A stretch of DNA of 64,000 bases, from contig NZ_JAPEUL010000009.1 of assembly GCF_026113935.1 (NCBI RefSeq), forward strand, positions 330,501 to 394,500, written 5' to 3'. Shown here one piece after another: positions 42,243 through 52,072 of this stretch. This DNA comes from Marinomonas rhodophyticola. Its GTDB lineage: Bacteria > Pseudomonadota > Gammaproteobacteria > Pseudomonadales > Marinomonadaceae. The notes under the pieces were generated by a model. The model had not been told where the DNA came from. It was given only the letters and a program-made list of their open reading frames with translations, and did no database searches. The stretch's first letter is position 1, and the number at the start of each line of letters is the position of its first letter. The position numbers and the translations under genes are program-made.

Positions 42243-43253
42243 TTATCGGCTGTGTCGAATTCGTGGGTTAACAATGCCGTAAGTGATATCTACCAAGAGA
42301 TTCACGACAATGATGATACAGGCAACAATTAAAATGCCGCCTTGTACAACGGGGTAATCACGGCGTCCGATGGACTCGATTAGCCATTTACCAATGCCCA
42401 GCCAAGCAAAGACGGTTTCAGTCAGAATCGCACCCGATAACAAAATACCCACCTGTAAACCGATTACTGTGATGACTGGGATCAAAGCGTTACGCAAAGC
42501 GTGAATCACGATCACTCGCCAAGGGGCAATGCCTTTTGCACGAGCGGTACGAATATAATCTTCGCTTAATACTTCTAGCATAGAAGAGCGTGTCATGCGG
42601 GCGATCACCGCCATGGGAATCGTACCAAGTACAATACTGGGTAAAATGAGATGGGACACAGCGGAAGCAAATGCGCCGTCTTCGCCGGATAAAAGGGAGT
42701 CAACCAGCATAAACCCCGTCACATCCTCAATCCAGTAAACGACATCGATCCGCCCCGACACGGGTGTCCAGCCTAGATTGACGGAAAATACCAACATCAA
42801 TAACAGCGCCCACCAAAAAATAGGCATGGAATAACCCGTGAGTGAAAAGGTCATTACCGAATGGTCAATCACGGTTCCGCGTTTCACCGCCGCAAAAATA
42901 CCGGCAGGTAAACCAATCAGAATCGCAAAAATAGCGGCACAGAATGCTAATTCTATGGTCGCAGGAAATAGGGTTAGGAATTCTTTCATCACTGGCTCTC
43001 TAGTGACTAATGAATTGCCTAAATCTCCTTGTAAAATTCCTCCAATGTATCGGAAATATTGCAAATATAACGGCTGATCAAGACCTAATTGTGCGCTTAA
43101 TTCAGCGTGGCGCTCTGCGCTCACACCGCGCTCACCAGCCATGACTTCAATGGGGTCGCCAGGTATCAAATGGATCAGAGTAAAAGTCAGTAGGGTGATC
43201 CCGAGAAAAGTCGGAATAACAAGGCTTAAGCGACGAAAAATAAATTGGAACAT
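42243..43253 (-). CDS. dppB: Dipeptide ABC transporter permease DppB
   Basis: 336 residues from ATG 43253 (E. coli DppB has 339 and starts likewise with MLQFILRRL). There are six transmembrane helices, the GDP/MAGERG N-terminal motif and the EAA loop EDYIRTARAKG. It forms the channel with DppC. It follows dppA after a strong intergenic hairpin. Confidence 0.94.
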   Translation of the reverse strand: MFQFIFRRLSLVIPTFLGITLLTFTLIHLIPGDPIEVMAGERGVSAERHAELSAQLGLDQPLYLQYFRYIGGILQGDLGNSLVTREPVMKEFLTLFPATIELAFCAAIFAILIGLPAGIFAAVKRGTVIDHSVMTFSLTGYSMPIFWWALLLMLVFSVNLGWTPVSGRIDVVYWIEDVTGFMLVDSLLSGEDGAFASAVSHLILPSIVLGTIPMAVIARMTRSSMLEVLSEDYIRTARAKGIAPWRVIVIHALRNALIPVITVIGLQVGILLSGAILTETVFAWLGIGKWLIESIGRRDYPVVQGGILIVACIIIVVNLLVDITYGIVNPRIRHSR

Positions 43254-43305
43254 AAAGGACTGGCTCTCTTGGGGTGTTATGTGATCGAGCAATCTGCTCG
43301 GTCAG

Positions 43306-43343
43306 CAAAATATCTACTCGCGTCCCAGCGAGTAGATATTTTG
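43306..43343 (-). terminator. 16-bp perfect hairpin between dppA and dppB
   Basis: CAAAATATCTACTCGC-gtccca-GCGAGTAGATATTTTG. Such hairpins after the binding-protein gene commonly stop most transcripts or protect the upstream mRNA, so dppA is made in excess of the transporter subunits. Confidence 0.85.
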
Positions 43344-43375
43344 TTTGGTCCGAAGACTATGTAACTAAACGATAA

Positions 43376-44968
43376 CTATTTGCTGACGTTGTAAAAGTAA
43401 AAACCACCAAGAGGGTCGATTTTGAATCCTTTCACATCTTTACGAACAGGAACATAGACCACCGAGTTGGCAATTGGCATCCAAGGCACTTCTTTATGGA
43501 ATAATTCTTGCGCTTCTTCGTAGTACTTAGTACGTTGAGCTATATCAGACGAACGTTTTGCCTTGATCAATAGGTCATCAAATTCTTTGTTACACCACTG
43601 CGAATAGTTACCTCCGCCAACAGCATCACAGCTTAATAAGGTGTATAAGAAGTTATCTGGGTCACCATTATCACCAGTCCAACCAATAAGAAGTGTACCG
43701 GCTTCTCCTGCCTTAGCACGTTTTAGATATTCACCCCATTCAAAGGTGACAATCTTAGCTTTAACACCCACATTCGCCCAATCTTCTTGAATAATTTCAG
43801 CCATACGACGAGCATTTGGGTTGTATGGACGAGAAACAGGCATAGCCCATAGTGTGGTTTCAAATCCTTCTGAAAGGCCCGCTTCTTTTAGAAGCTGCTT
43901 AGCTTTTGCAGGATCGTATGGGTAATCAACAATGTTCTTATTGTAAGACCACATGGTCGGTGGAATTGGGTTTTTAGCTGCTTTCCCCGCACCTTGGAAT
44001 ACAGAGTCAATAATGGCTTGTTTGTTGGTTGCATAATTCAAAGCTTGGCGTACTTTCACATCACCAAGTGGTTTTTTTTCTATATTGAAAGCAAGATAAC
44101 CGACGTTCAAGCCTTCTTGGTTCATTAAATTGATGTTTGGATCCGCCTCCATTTGCTTAAGATCAGCAGGGTTGGGATAGGGCATAACATCACATTCGCC
44201 CGCTTTTAGTTTTGCGTAACGCACAGAAGCGTCTGGTGTGATAGAGAAAACAAGACGGTCAATTTTTGCTTTGCCTTTCCAGTAATCTTCAAACGCTGTG
44301 TAGCGGATCAAAGAGTCTTTTTGGTACTGAACTTTTTGGAAAGGACCCGTTGCAACGGGATCAATGTCCAATTTTTCAGGTGTGCCCGCTTTCATGTAAG
44401 CGTCGGCTTGTTCTTTAGAGAAGATGGACGCAAAGTCCATGGCAAGATTGGCAACAAAAGGAGCTTCTGGATGGTTCAAGATAAATTTGACCGTGTAGTC
44501 GTCGACCTTGACTATGTCTTTAATTAAAGTGCCCATAGCCATGTCATCAAAATAGCCATAAGAACCACCGCCTACTTTGTGATATGGATTACTTTCAAGA
44601 CGTTGACGGTTAAAGGTAAACAATACATCGTCGGCATTGAAATCACGTGTTGGTGTAAAGTCTTTTGAAGTGTGGAACTTCACGCCTTTGCGCAAATGAA
44701 AAGTGTACTCAAGGCCATCTGCGGAAACATCATAGCTTTCTGCAAGGCCTGGTTCTGTTTCTGTCGTACCCAATTTGAATTCTACTAAACGGTTGAACAT
44801 GTTTTTCGAAGATGCGTCAAATGTAGTACCAGAATAGTAAAGCGATGGATTAAAGCCCTCAGGGCTACCTTCTGAACAATAAACTAGTGTTGTTGCAGCG
44901 TGAGCGGAAGTGCTGATTGCTCCAGCGGCCATAAGTGCGAGCGTTAGTTTTGCTAGCCCTGTTTTCAT
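43376..44968 (-). CDS. dppA: Dipeptide ABC transporter periplasmic binding protein
   Basis: 530 residues: a Sec signal peptide (about 1-24, AHA cleavage) and an SBP_bac_5 fold. LVYCSEGSPEGFNPSLYYSGTTFDAS is nearly diagnostic of DppA. It binds dipeptides and in some species heme or aminolevulinate. GGAGAG precedes ATG 44968; GTG 44974 is less likely. It is the first and probably most abundant product of the operon. Confidence 0.95.
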   Translation of the reverse strand: MKTGLAKLTLALMAAGAISTSAHAATTLVYCSEGSPEGFNPSLYYSGTTFDASSKNMFNRLVEFKLGTTETEPGLAESYDVSADGLEYTFHLRKGVKFHTSKDFTPTRDFNADDVLFTFNRQRLESNPYHKVGGGSYGYFDDMAMGTLIKDIVKVDDYTVKFILNHPEAPFVANLAMDFASIFSKEQADAYMKAGTPEKLDIDPVATGPFQKVQYQKDSLIRYTAFEDYWKGKAKIDRLVFSITPDASVRYAKLKAGECDVMPYPNPADLKQMEADPNINLMNQEGLNVGYLAFNIEKKPLGDVKVRQALNYATNKQAIIDSVFQGAGKAAKNPIPPTMWSYNKNIVDYPYDPAKAKQLLKEAGLSEGFETTLWAMPVSRPYNPNARRMAEIIQEDWANVGVKAKIVTFEWGEYLKRAKAGEAGTLLIGWTGDNGDPDNFLYTLLSCDAVGGGNYSQWCNKEFDDLLIKAKRSSDIAQRTKYYEEAQELFHKEVPWMPIANSVVYVPVRKDVKGFKIDPLGGFYFYNVSK

Positions 44969-45336
44969 TGTCACTCTCCATTAACATAATTATTTTCGTG
45001 CTAAGCACGTGGGAAGTCGAATCAAGGTGTTCGTTACTTTTGTGATGTTTTTGAGGGTAAAAGCGGCCCTTAGCGTTTCTATCTTTACCGTTTTTAAAAA
45101 CAAACCCCATCCAAACTCCTAGTTCGAATGGGGTTGTTCTGCCTCGTCCCTGAGCCCCCTTTAGCCATAAGCAATGCATCTGAATAAACAGGCGCATTAA
45201 AAACAGCGTCCCTGAAGATTACTCAAGCCAATTTAAATAACCAATTGAAATAACGATATGGCCTATACGTGTAATGAATACAGAATCTGAATAAAGGCCT
45301 GTACACCTTGAAAACAAAGGGGTTAGAGGAAAAATC

Positions 45337-45399
45337 ATGAGTAAGGAATGTGAAAGGAAAAGGATAAATTTTTATAAAAAGTTTAAAAAAGAGGCATGA
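45337..45399 (+). CDS. Possible 20-residue basic peptide
   Basis: Twenty codons (MSKECERKRINFYKKFKKEA) with AGAGGA six bases before the ATG. It is plus strand, between two minus-strand genes, highly charged and without any family match I can name. No promoter was identified. It may be chance. Confidence 0.15.
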   Translation: MSKECERKRINFYKKFKKEA

Positions 45400-45438
45400 G
45401 ATGGCGGTTTTAGCGGCTTTTTTGGTCTTTAGGACGGC

Positions 45439-45472
45439 CGTTTAATGCTCCATCATAGAAACATTAAACGGT
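45439..45472. terminator. Hairpin after the 2-hydroxyacid dehydrogenase gene
   Basis: CCGTTTAATG ... CATTAAACGG, a 10-bp perfect stem with a 14-nt loop just past the stop codon. There is no T run, so it may act as an mRNA 3' stabiliser. Confidence 0.5.
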
Positions 45473-45485
45473 CAACACATTAACA

Positions 45486-46355
45486 TTAGGCTTTTTTATC
45501 GAGTGCTTTCACGAGAACAGAGGTGTCTTGGCGACCACGACCTTCGGCGATCAGTGCCTGATAATCTTGATCAACGGCCTGAGTTAATGGAATCTTGATG
45601 CCCATTTTTTCGGCTTGCGCAAGGCACAGCCCCAAATCCTTATGCATCCATTCAATCGCAAAACCAAAATCAAACTCGTTTTTCGCCATGGTTTCGCCGC
45701 GGTTCTCTAATTGCCAAGAGCCTGCAGCGCCATGTTTTAATGTATCCACCAGTGTTGGGATGTCTAAACCGGCCGTCTGAGCAAAACGAATGCCCTCAGA
45801 CAAACCTGATAACACTCCACCAATAAGGATCTGATTGACCATTTTTGCGATCTGACCATTACCGACTGGACCCATTAAGCTGGTGGCTTTTGCGTAACAA
45901 TCGAGTACTGGCTGTGCTCTTTCAAGGTCGCTGATTGTGCCGCCAATCATCACGGTTAATACGCCGTTGACTGCGCCTGCTTGGCCTCCAGAAACTGGCG
46001 CGTCCATGAAACCAAAACCGCGTTCTTGCGCAGCTTGATGAAGCTCTTTTGCTACTTCGGCTGAAGCGGTAGTGTGATCAATAAACAACGTGCCTGTTTT
46101 GGCGTGTTGAAAGGCACCATCGGGGCCTAAATACACCGCGCGCAAATCGTCATCATTACCCACGCAAGTTAGGACGATGTCGGCATCTTGTGCGGCAAGT
46201 GCTGGTGTGCTGGAAAATGCGCCTTGGTACTCCTTGCACCAGTTTTGGGCTTTTTGTGTGGAACGATTATAGACTACGACAGAATGGCCGGCCTTACTAA
46301 CGTGTCCTGCCATGGGGTAACCCATTGTACCAAGTCCAATGAAGCTGACTTTCAT
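45486..46355 (-). CDS. 3-hydroxyisobutyrate/tartronate-semialdehyde-type dehydrogenase
   Basis: 289 residues of the beta-hydroxyacid dehydrogenase family: the NAD loop FIGLGTMGYPMAGH at residues 5-18, the substrate motif DAPVSGGQAG and the catalytic lysine in GNGQIAKMVNQ. Known members oxidise 3-hydroxyisobutyrate or reduce tartronate semialdehyde or succinic semialdehyde. AAGGAG precedes the ATG. It stands alone, so the substrate is open. Confidence 0.88.
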   Translation of the reverse strand: MKVSFIGLGTMGYPMAGHVSKAGHSVVVYNRSTQKAQNWCKEYQGAFSSTPALAAQDADIVLTCVGNDDDLRAVYLGPDGAFQHAKTGTLFIDHTTASAEVAKELHQAAQERGFGFMDAPVSGGQAGAVNGVLTVMIGGTISDLERAQPVLDCYAKATSLMGPVGNGQIAKMVNQILIGGVLSGLSEGIRFAQTAGLDIPTLVDTLKHGAAGSWQLENRGETMAKNEFDFGFAIEWMHKDLGLCLAQAEKMGIKIPLTQAVDQDYQALIAEGRGRQDTSVLVKALDKKA

Positions 46356-46802
46356 TGCTTTTCTCCTTATTGCGTTGCCCAGATATGAATTTGAGAGACA
46401 AATTTAATGCATTGATCATACGGATTTGATAATGAATTACGAGGTACAAAAAACCGTGAAATGAAGCATACAGAAGCGTGTTTTCATTATTTTGCTCATG
46501 TTTTCAGTAGACGCTTTATTGTTATCTTGCTGAAAATAAGCTGTGGATAACTTTGTGCAAGAAAATTTTTATGGCCGGATATTTCGTTGGGAAGGGGATT
46601 TTTGCCAATAATCGTGCGTATTTTATACGATTTTTATATTTTTCTATTGTGCGAAAAGATCTTCCCCATCTTGTCAATACTCAAAGGTGGGGAAAATCAA
46701 TATACGTCTTGTATTATGTTCGGTTGATGGTTATTCATTTTCTTTTGTGATGCCTATAATATCTTTATAAAAAATAAAAAACTTTATAAAACAATATCTT
46801 AA
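46356..46802. other. AT-rich spacer
   Basis: 447 bp with low-complexity A/T tracts towards 46800. A 65-codon plus-strand frame at 46553 lacks a ribosome binding site and family features and is not called. Nothing regulatory is convincing here. Confidence 0.4.
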
Positions 46803-47426
46803 TTAAATCTTATCTTTGATCAAAGCCTGGATTGCCTGAGCTAATTGTGTATTGGCTTGTGTGTCCAAATGCACACCGTCTATGGTACTGGGCTGTAAAA
46901 TCCCCGCAGCGTTGAGAAAAGACATTTGTTATGAGCCGCGACATCTTGGTAGTAGTGATGAAAATGTTGAGATTTTTCAATGGCTCCGTCAAAGTTCTCG
47001 GCCATCGCACCCGTTGGGGATAAGATATTTGGCGGCGCTATGACCACGCATCTTGGATGCGGGAATCCGTGGTTATTTGGCATTTTTGACTTTTCGATCA
47101 GTTTCTCTACGCCTTTAGCGGCTTCATAGGCACCGACATTGAAATATCGCTTTAAATCATTCGTCCCCAACATGATGATTAAAATATCGACGGGGCCGAA
47201 GGTTTCCAGCGCGGCTTGTAAATACGACAGGCCGTTTCTGCCTTCTAAAAAAGGATCATTCCAAATAGTTGTGCGGCCAGGTAAACCAAAATTGATCACT
47301 TGATGGTGTTTACCCAAGAGCCTCATTGAGCATAGTTGGCCAGCGTAGATGTTTAGGATAACGTCCGCCATTTGGCACACTGCCCCAAGTGAGAGAATCG
47401 CCGTAACATAGAATCGTCGCCATCAT
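46803..47426 (-). CDS. SGNH/GDSL hydrolase (two one-base frameshifts)
   Basis: About 207 residues after correction. The start has AAGGAG and reads MATILCYGDSLTWGSVP, with block I GDSLTWG; GTND is block III and DGVHLD the block V catalytic pair. At 47318-47324 the plus strand reads GAGCCTC; GAGCTC gives PTMLNELLGKHHQV. Near 46917-46920 a run of four A should be five, restoring FLNAAGILQPSTIDGVHLD to a stop at 46803. It resembles arylesterase/acyl-CoA-thioesterase-like SGNH enzymes. It is divergent from the aldehyde dehydrogenase. Confidence 0.82.
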
Positions 47427-47557
47427 TTGCTCCTTGCTTTTTTGTTTGCCACTAGAAAGTGCCTTTATCATTATATAGTGTAGCTAATTTGGTCGAGTTT
47501 AGAGTAAAAACGTTTTGTAAACATGGCAGCATATTGATGGGTATTATGGGAGGCAAA

Positions 47558-48984
47558 ATGGCGCTTGAACGGTCTTATCATCAAGACGACATGTTGGCGG
47601 CGTTTACACGCCTAAAAGCCATCGCTCAACGAGCGTCTTTTCCGACCGCTGACGAGCGCCGACATTGTCTCAAGCATTTGGAGGCGGCACTATTACGTTC
47701 GGAAGCATCACTATTAAGCGCACTTCAGAAAGACTTTGGGCATCGAGCCTCATGAAGAATCTCGACTATTAGAACTGATACCTGTATTGGGTGAAATAAA
47801 ACACGCTAAGCGCCACCTGAAAACATGGATGCGGCCATCCAAACGTTGTTTACACATTAGCACCTTACCCGCCAAAGCCAAGGTTATCTATCAACCCAAA
47901 GGGGTTGTTGGCGTGATTTCACCTTGGAATTATCCTGTTTTACTTTGTCTTGGTCCCTTAATCGGAGCGTTGGCAGCGGGTAATCGAGTGATGCTTAAGG
48001 TGTCGGAATATTGTCCAGAAACCAATAAAGTACTGCGCGAAATATTGGATCGCGCGTTGGGTGAAAACTGGATTGAGATGGTGGAAGGCGAAGCAGACCT
48101 TGCTAATCGCTTTAGTTTGTTACCGTTTGATCATTTATTATTTACGGGTTCCACATCGGTCGGGCATATTGTGATGCGCAATGCCGCAGAAAACTTAACA
48201 CCTGTGACACTTGAATTAGGGGGAAAGTCTCCGCTGCTGGTGGCACCGTCAGCGGATTTACGCGATACCGCGAAGAAACTGGTGTTTGGTAAAATGCTCA
48301 ACGCCGGTCAAACCTGTGTTGCGCCCGATTACATCATGTGCCATGCCGATCAAAAACAGACCTTAATCGAGTACATAAAGCAGGAGCTTTTAGCTTATTA
48401 CCCTGAGGGCGTTCTGAGCCCTGATTACACGAGTTTGATTAACCCCCGTCAACTGGATCGCCTACAAGGCTATTTAGAGGAAGCAAGGGCCGCTGGGATC
48501 GAATGCGACAACCTGATGTCGCAAGGGCCAGCACAAAGTGATGGCAAATTAGCTTTGCACGTTATACATCAACCAACCGATGACCTGCGTGTCATGCAAG
48601 ATGAGCCTCTTTGGGCCTTTGTTACCCATTTTATTGTATAGCGACATGGAAGAAGCACTGTCTTACATTCATCAGCGGCCACGACCTTTGGCCCTGTATT
48701 TATTTACCCAGCAGACAGAAGATCAACGACTTTGTGAAGCTCGCATAGTAAGTGGCAGTTTGGTGATCAATCACACGTTGGTGCAAGTGGCACAGGCTGA
48801 CTTGCCGTTTGGTGGTATTGGTGCATCGGGAATGGGCGCTTACCATGCCGAAGAAGGTTTTCGAACGTTTTCCCACGGCAAGTCGGTGTTAAGCAAACGT
48901 GGCAAGAATATTCTCGCTTTACTGCGGCCGCCTTATCGACGTCCCATCCATCGTTTCATGGCCAAATTTTGGCGCTTTTTATAA
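47558..48984 (+). CDS. Coniferyl-aldehyde-dehydrogenase-like ALDH (two one-base frameshifts)
   Basis: About 474 residues. The N-terminal pattern DFGHRAHEESRLLELIPV, VISPWNYPVLLCLGPLIGALAAGN, the NAD/catalytic Glu segment TLELGGKSP and the nucleophile in NAGQTCVAPDY are present. The DFGHR and basic C-terminal tail match the CALDH (coniferyl aldehyde dehydrogenase) group, which oxidises aromatic or medium-chain aldehydes. GAGCCTC at 47745 and at 48603 should each be GAGCTC; the second correction restores DELFGPLLPILLYSD. GGGAGG lies 4 nt before ATG 47558. Confidence 0.87.
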
Positions 48985-48987
48985 TAG

Positions 48988-49023
48988 AAAACCATGATGA
49001 TGGTGACATCATCATGGTTTTTA
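48988..49023. terminator. Bidirectional terminator
   Basis: AAAACCATGATGATG-gtga-CATCATCATGGTTTT, a 15-bp perfect stem between the convergent ALDH and chemoreceptor genes. Confidence 0.93.
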
Positions 49024-49038
49024 ACGCCATTTAGACGT

Positions 49039-51024
49039 TTATTTTAACGCGTTTAATCGTTTAGCGATGGCGTCTATTTCTTGGCTCATACGACTAAGCT
49101 GGCTGGAGTCACTGGCATTACTGCCAGTCAGCTCCTGCAAACGTGACACGAACATGCTGAGATCCTGTGACACTTTTTGCTGTTCGCCCGCTGCCACAGA
49201 AATCTGTGTTGCTTGATCGGTAATTTGCGAGAACGCATCGACGACCTGCTGCAAATGAGCCGCGGTAGACTCTGCCGTTGCCACTGCTCGTTCGGTTTCG
49301 CTGTGACCCAATTCCATGGAGCTGACAGACTCTTTTGATGCCACTTGTAGGCGTCCTAGAACCTGCTCTATTTCCACGGCAGAGCTCTCACTTTTCGCCG
49401 CAAGATTACGCACTTCGTCGGCGACCACAGCAAAGCCTCGGCCTGTTTCACCCGCTCGTGCGGCTTCGATAGCGGCATTAAGTGCCAATAAGTTGGTTTG
49501 TTCTGCAATGTCACGAATCACACTTAACATGCCGTTCGCGCGGCGGCTGTCTTCGTCTAATTGCAGGATGTTTGTTTGTGCTTGCGTCATGGCGCTGGTT
49601 AAGGAGCGCATTGTCTCAATCACTGTGTTCATTTCTTTGCCGCTATTGCGCACGTCTTTGTGGATACGCTCAACGGTTTCTTTGGTTTCGTTGGCGTACA
49701 TGGCAACATCGTGAGAGGTGGCACCGAGTTCTTCCGTCGCCGCAGCTAAAGTCGTATTTTCATCGCTTAAACTGTTGGCTTTATTGAGGAAGTCATTACT
49801 GAATTTGCTGAGACGTCCCGCATCAGCGACCAGATTGGCTGACTCGGTGTGAATTTGTTCGAGTAATTTTTTCAATTTATCGCCATACGCATTTACCGCT
49901 TGGCGAAGATCTCCTAATTCATTCAATTTACCCACGGTAAGTTCTTGGGTGCTGCCGCCGTCGGCCAGCTCTTGAATTTGAGCTGTCGTTTGAGTGATTT
50001 GACCAAGTAAGCTACGGAAGAAAGAAGCGGCTATAATACTTACGATGATCAACAATGCACCGATGACAATCATCAAAAATAACCCCATGCTTTGCGCTAT
50101 TTCCGTCATTCTTTCTTTTGGTACGACTAAACCAATGGTCCAGCCCGTCTGTGGATGCTTGATTAAGTCGACATACGCTGCGCCATTCAAGATGGCGTCG
50201 TGATCAAGAGCGATGACTTTTTCGGTTTCGCTTATTTTTCCCAGTGCTGGCTTTAACCATGGGAGCTGATTGCCAAGTTCCGTTGCCGTTAACATGCTAC
50301 CGTCGCTTTTCACCAAGTTGGCTTTATCTTTCGGAAAGCTAAGTACCTGCCCTGTTTGGTCAATGGCGAAGACATAACCCTGATTTTCGGCACCATAAAG
50401 CTCAAGTGCTTTGGTAATGCCATCGAGCATCATATCGACCGTTGTGACACCGGTGAACGTGTTGTTTTCCTTCATTGGGATGGTACACGTCACCATAGGA
50501 ATATTAGTGACCGGATCAATGTAGGCTTCCGACCAAGCACAGCGATTGACAGGCGAGGTTTTACCAACAGTGTACCAACCTTCATTGTGATAGCCAGATC
50601 CAGCTGGATCATTATAATCGTCCAAATAACTCATCTTAGAGCCGTCGCGTCCCCAGAAGAAACTACGTCGCTCCGTTCCCGGTGTAAACGCAGAAGGCTC
50701 TGGCCAGATACCACCTCCGGCGATACTTTTGTCATCGTGGTTATTAATGATGTTGGGAAAGACTTGTTTGAATAGCGCGTCGTCTTTGGGGAGTTCAGTG
50801 CTGGCTAAAGCGAGGGTGCTGGTGAGTAATTGGATTTTTTCTAGCTTGGCGCTGAGTAACTCGGTCAGTGCTTTTTGGTTTACTGAGATTTGTCTTTGTC
50901 GTTCGGCGGTGAGATCGGGTTTTACTTTCGTTTCTATTACAAGGTAAATGCTAGCAAGTGCGAGTAAGAGTATGGCGATTAAGCCAATATTTATTTGTTG
51001 TCGAATTCTCATCGGTGACGTCAT
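49039..51024 (-). CDS. Methyl-accepting chemotaxis protein with dCache sensor
   Basis: 661 residues: TM1 (about 11-30), a large periplasmic double-Cache domain (about 35-310) with [19 protein letters not shown] and the pocket-like [17 protein letters not shown] region, TM2 (about 318-340), HAMP, and the signalling tip [35 protein letters not shown]. The dCache domain often senses amino acids, organic acids or amines. GAGG precedes the ATG. It differs strongly from the other chemoreceptor in this window. Confidence 0.94.
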   Translation of the reverse strand: MTSPMRIRQQINIGLIAILLLALASIYLVIETKVKPDLTAERQRQISVNQKALTELLSAKLEKIQLLTSTLALASTELPKDDALFKQVFPNIINNHDDKSIAGGGIWPEPSAFTPGTERRSFFWGRDGSKMSYLDDYNDPAGSGYHNEGWYTVGKTSPVNRCAWSEAYIDPVTNIPMVTCTIPMKENNTFTGVTTVDMMLDGITKALELYGAENQGYVFAIDQTGQVLSFPKDKANLVKSDGSMLTATELGNQLPWLKPALGKISETEKVIALDHDAILNGAAYVDLIKHPQTGWTIGLVVPKERMTEIAQSMGLFLMIVIGALLIIVSIIAASFFRSLLGQITQTTAQIQELADGGSTQELTVGKLNELGDLRQAVNAYGDKLKKLLEQIHTESANLVADAGRLSKFSNDFLNKANSLSDENTTLAAATEELGATSHDVAMYANETKETVERIHKDVRNSGKEMNTVIETMRSLTSAMTQAQTNILQLDEDSRRANGMLSVIRDIAEQTNLLALNAAIEAARAGETGRGFAVVADEVRNLAAKSESSAVEIEQVLGRLQVASKESVSSMELGHSETERAVATAESTAAHLQQVVDAFSQITDQATQISVAAGEQQKVSQDLSMFVSRLQELTGSNASDSSQLSRMSQEIDAIAKRLNALK

Positions 51025-51194
51025 AACAACCTCAATTTTTGCAACTTGGGTAAGGGTATATAAGACAATAGTCTTATATAAACAAAGAGATCAAGCGCAT
51101 TTTTTGCACAAATTGTAACAATCGTACTTGGTAGCTCTGCATTCATGCGCTTAAATCCATTTTTAGTGTCTCTTCATTTCAATACGAGATTCGC

Positions 51195-51944
51195 TTAATA
51201 CAATATCTCTACACCCTGATAATGCAGCATGCTCAATAGAGACGACGATGGCTTTTGATCAGTAATGACACAGTCATAATCACTCATTTTCCCCCATAAA
51301 CAGCGTGATTCTTTTTCAAACTTTGTGCTATCGATAACCAAAACCCGATAATGACAATGTTCAACAAGGGCTTGTCTTGCCATAACCTCATCATCAGTGA
51401 AATCAAATAAACTGCCGTGTTTATTGACAGTTGCGACGGAAAATATCCCAATATCTGCTCGATAGCGTTGGAAAAACATCATGGCATCGCCCCCGATAAC
51501 ATCTTGATCTCGCATTCGCACTCGTCCGCCTGAAATGGTCAGCTCACAGTCTGGGTGTTCGCATAAGTTGCGGGCAGCATGCAAATTGGTGGTCATGACT
51601 TGCAAGCCTTGAAAGGCGTTTAATTGGCTGGCGACTTCGGCGACGCTTGAACCACTGCCTAGAAAAATAGATTGGTAGTCCGCTATTTTGCTAATGCATA
51701 AACTCGCGATATGTTTTTTACCTAGAGCATTACGAATTCGCCGTTGATCAAAGCTGATATTTTCTCGGTGGGGAAAAGGGATCACTTCTCCGTGACTGCG
51801 AAGCACTAAACCTTTTTCAGCTAAAATTCTAATGTCTGAGCGGATAGTTTGGACCGAGACGCCAAATTCATCTGCAGTGGATTGTAGGGTTTGTCGTCCA
51901 TGTTTGTTTACCCATTGAACAATGTCATAGTGGCGTTTATTCAT
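51195..51944 (-). CDS. DeoR-family regulator
   Basis: 249 residues: an N-terminal HTH (STADEFGVSVQTIRSDIRILAEKGLVLRSHG) and a DeoRC sugar-phosphate-sensing domain with LGSGSSVAEVA and the later DFTDDEVMARQALV pattern. DeoR proteins usually repress and are released by a phosphorylated sugar. It is divergent from the ABC/phosphatase operon and two AAACGAAAG repeats lie in the spacer, so it most likely controls that operon. Confidence 0.9.
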   Translation of the reverse strand: MNKRHYDIVQWVNKHGRQTLQSTADEFGVSVQTIRSDIRILAEKGLVLRSHGEVIPFPHRENISFDQRRIRNALGKKHIASLCISKIADYQSIFLGSGSSVAEVASQLNAFQGLQVMTTNLHAARNLCEHPDCELTISGGRVRMRDQDVIGGDAMMFFQRYRADIGIFSVATVNKHGSLFDFTDDEVMARQALVEHCHYRVLVIDSTKFEKESRCLWGKMSDYDCVITDQKPSSSLLSMLHYQGVEILY

Positions 51945-51972
51945 ATGATACGGTTCTTAACCTCAGCTCTCG

Positions 51973-52019
51973 AAACGAAAGCAAACCATTACTAAACGAA
52001 AGTATTTCGTCACTATAAT
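51973..52019 (+). promoter_or_regulatory. DeoR operator repeats and promoter of the organophosphate operon
   Basis: AAACGAAAG occurs at 51973-51981 and 51994-52002, 21 bp apart start to start (two helical turns). A consensus TATAAT follows at 52014-52019. The second repeat falls in the -35 area, so a bound repressor would block polymerase. CTTTCGTTT-like repeats are known operators of DeoR proteins such as AgaR. Confidence 0.6.
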
Positions 52020-52072
52020 GTCAAAATATGTCGGTATTGTTGCAACTCCCTTATCGAACAGAGAGTTTTCAC

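Larger units (their letters stand above)
44969..45485. other. dppA upstream region
   Basis: 517 bp between the 2-hydroxyacid dehydrogenase end and dppA. On the minus strand AACCCCAT (45135-45128) pairs with ATGGGGTT (45110-45103) and is followed by a T5 tract about 130 nt before dppA, resembling an attenuator. A 10-bp hairpin lies at 45439-45472. I recognise no established riboswitch. A tiny plus-strand frame sits at 45337. Confidence 0.4.

Noticed and set aside
45121-45160. GTTCGAAT stretch considered as a tRNA T-arm
   Set aside because: No acceptor, D or anticodon stems can be formed around it.
44865-45197. 110-codon minus-strand frame overlapping the dppA start
   Set aside because: It overlaps the dppA signal peptide out of frame and has no family features.
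46542-46550. TGTGGATAA matches a DnaA box
   Set aside because: A single isolated box without further boxes, a dnaA/dnaN neighbour or an AT-rich unwinding element gives no case for an origin.
46553-46750. 65-codon plus-strand frame
   Set aside because: No ribosome binding site, no recognisable motifs, and it lies in an AT-rich spacer.
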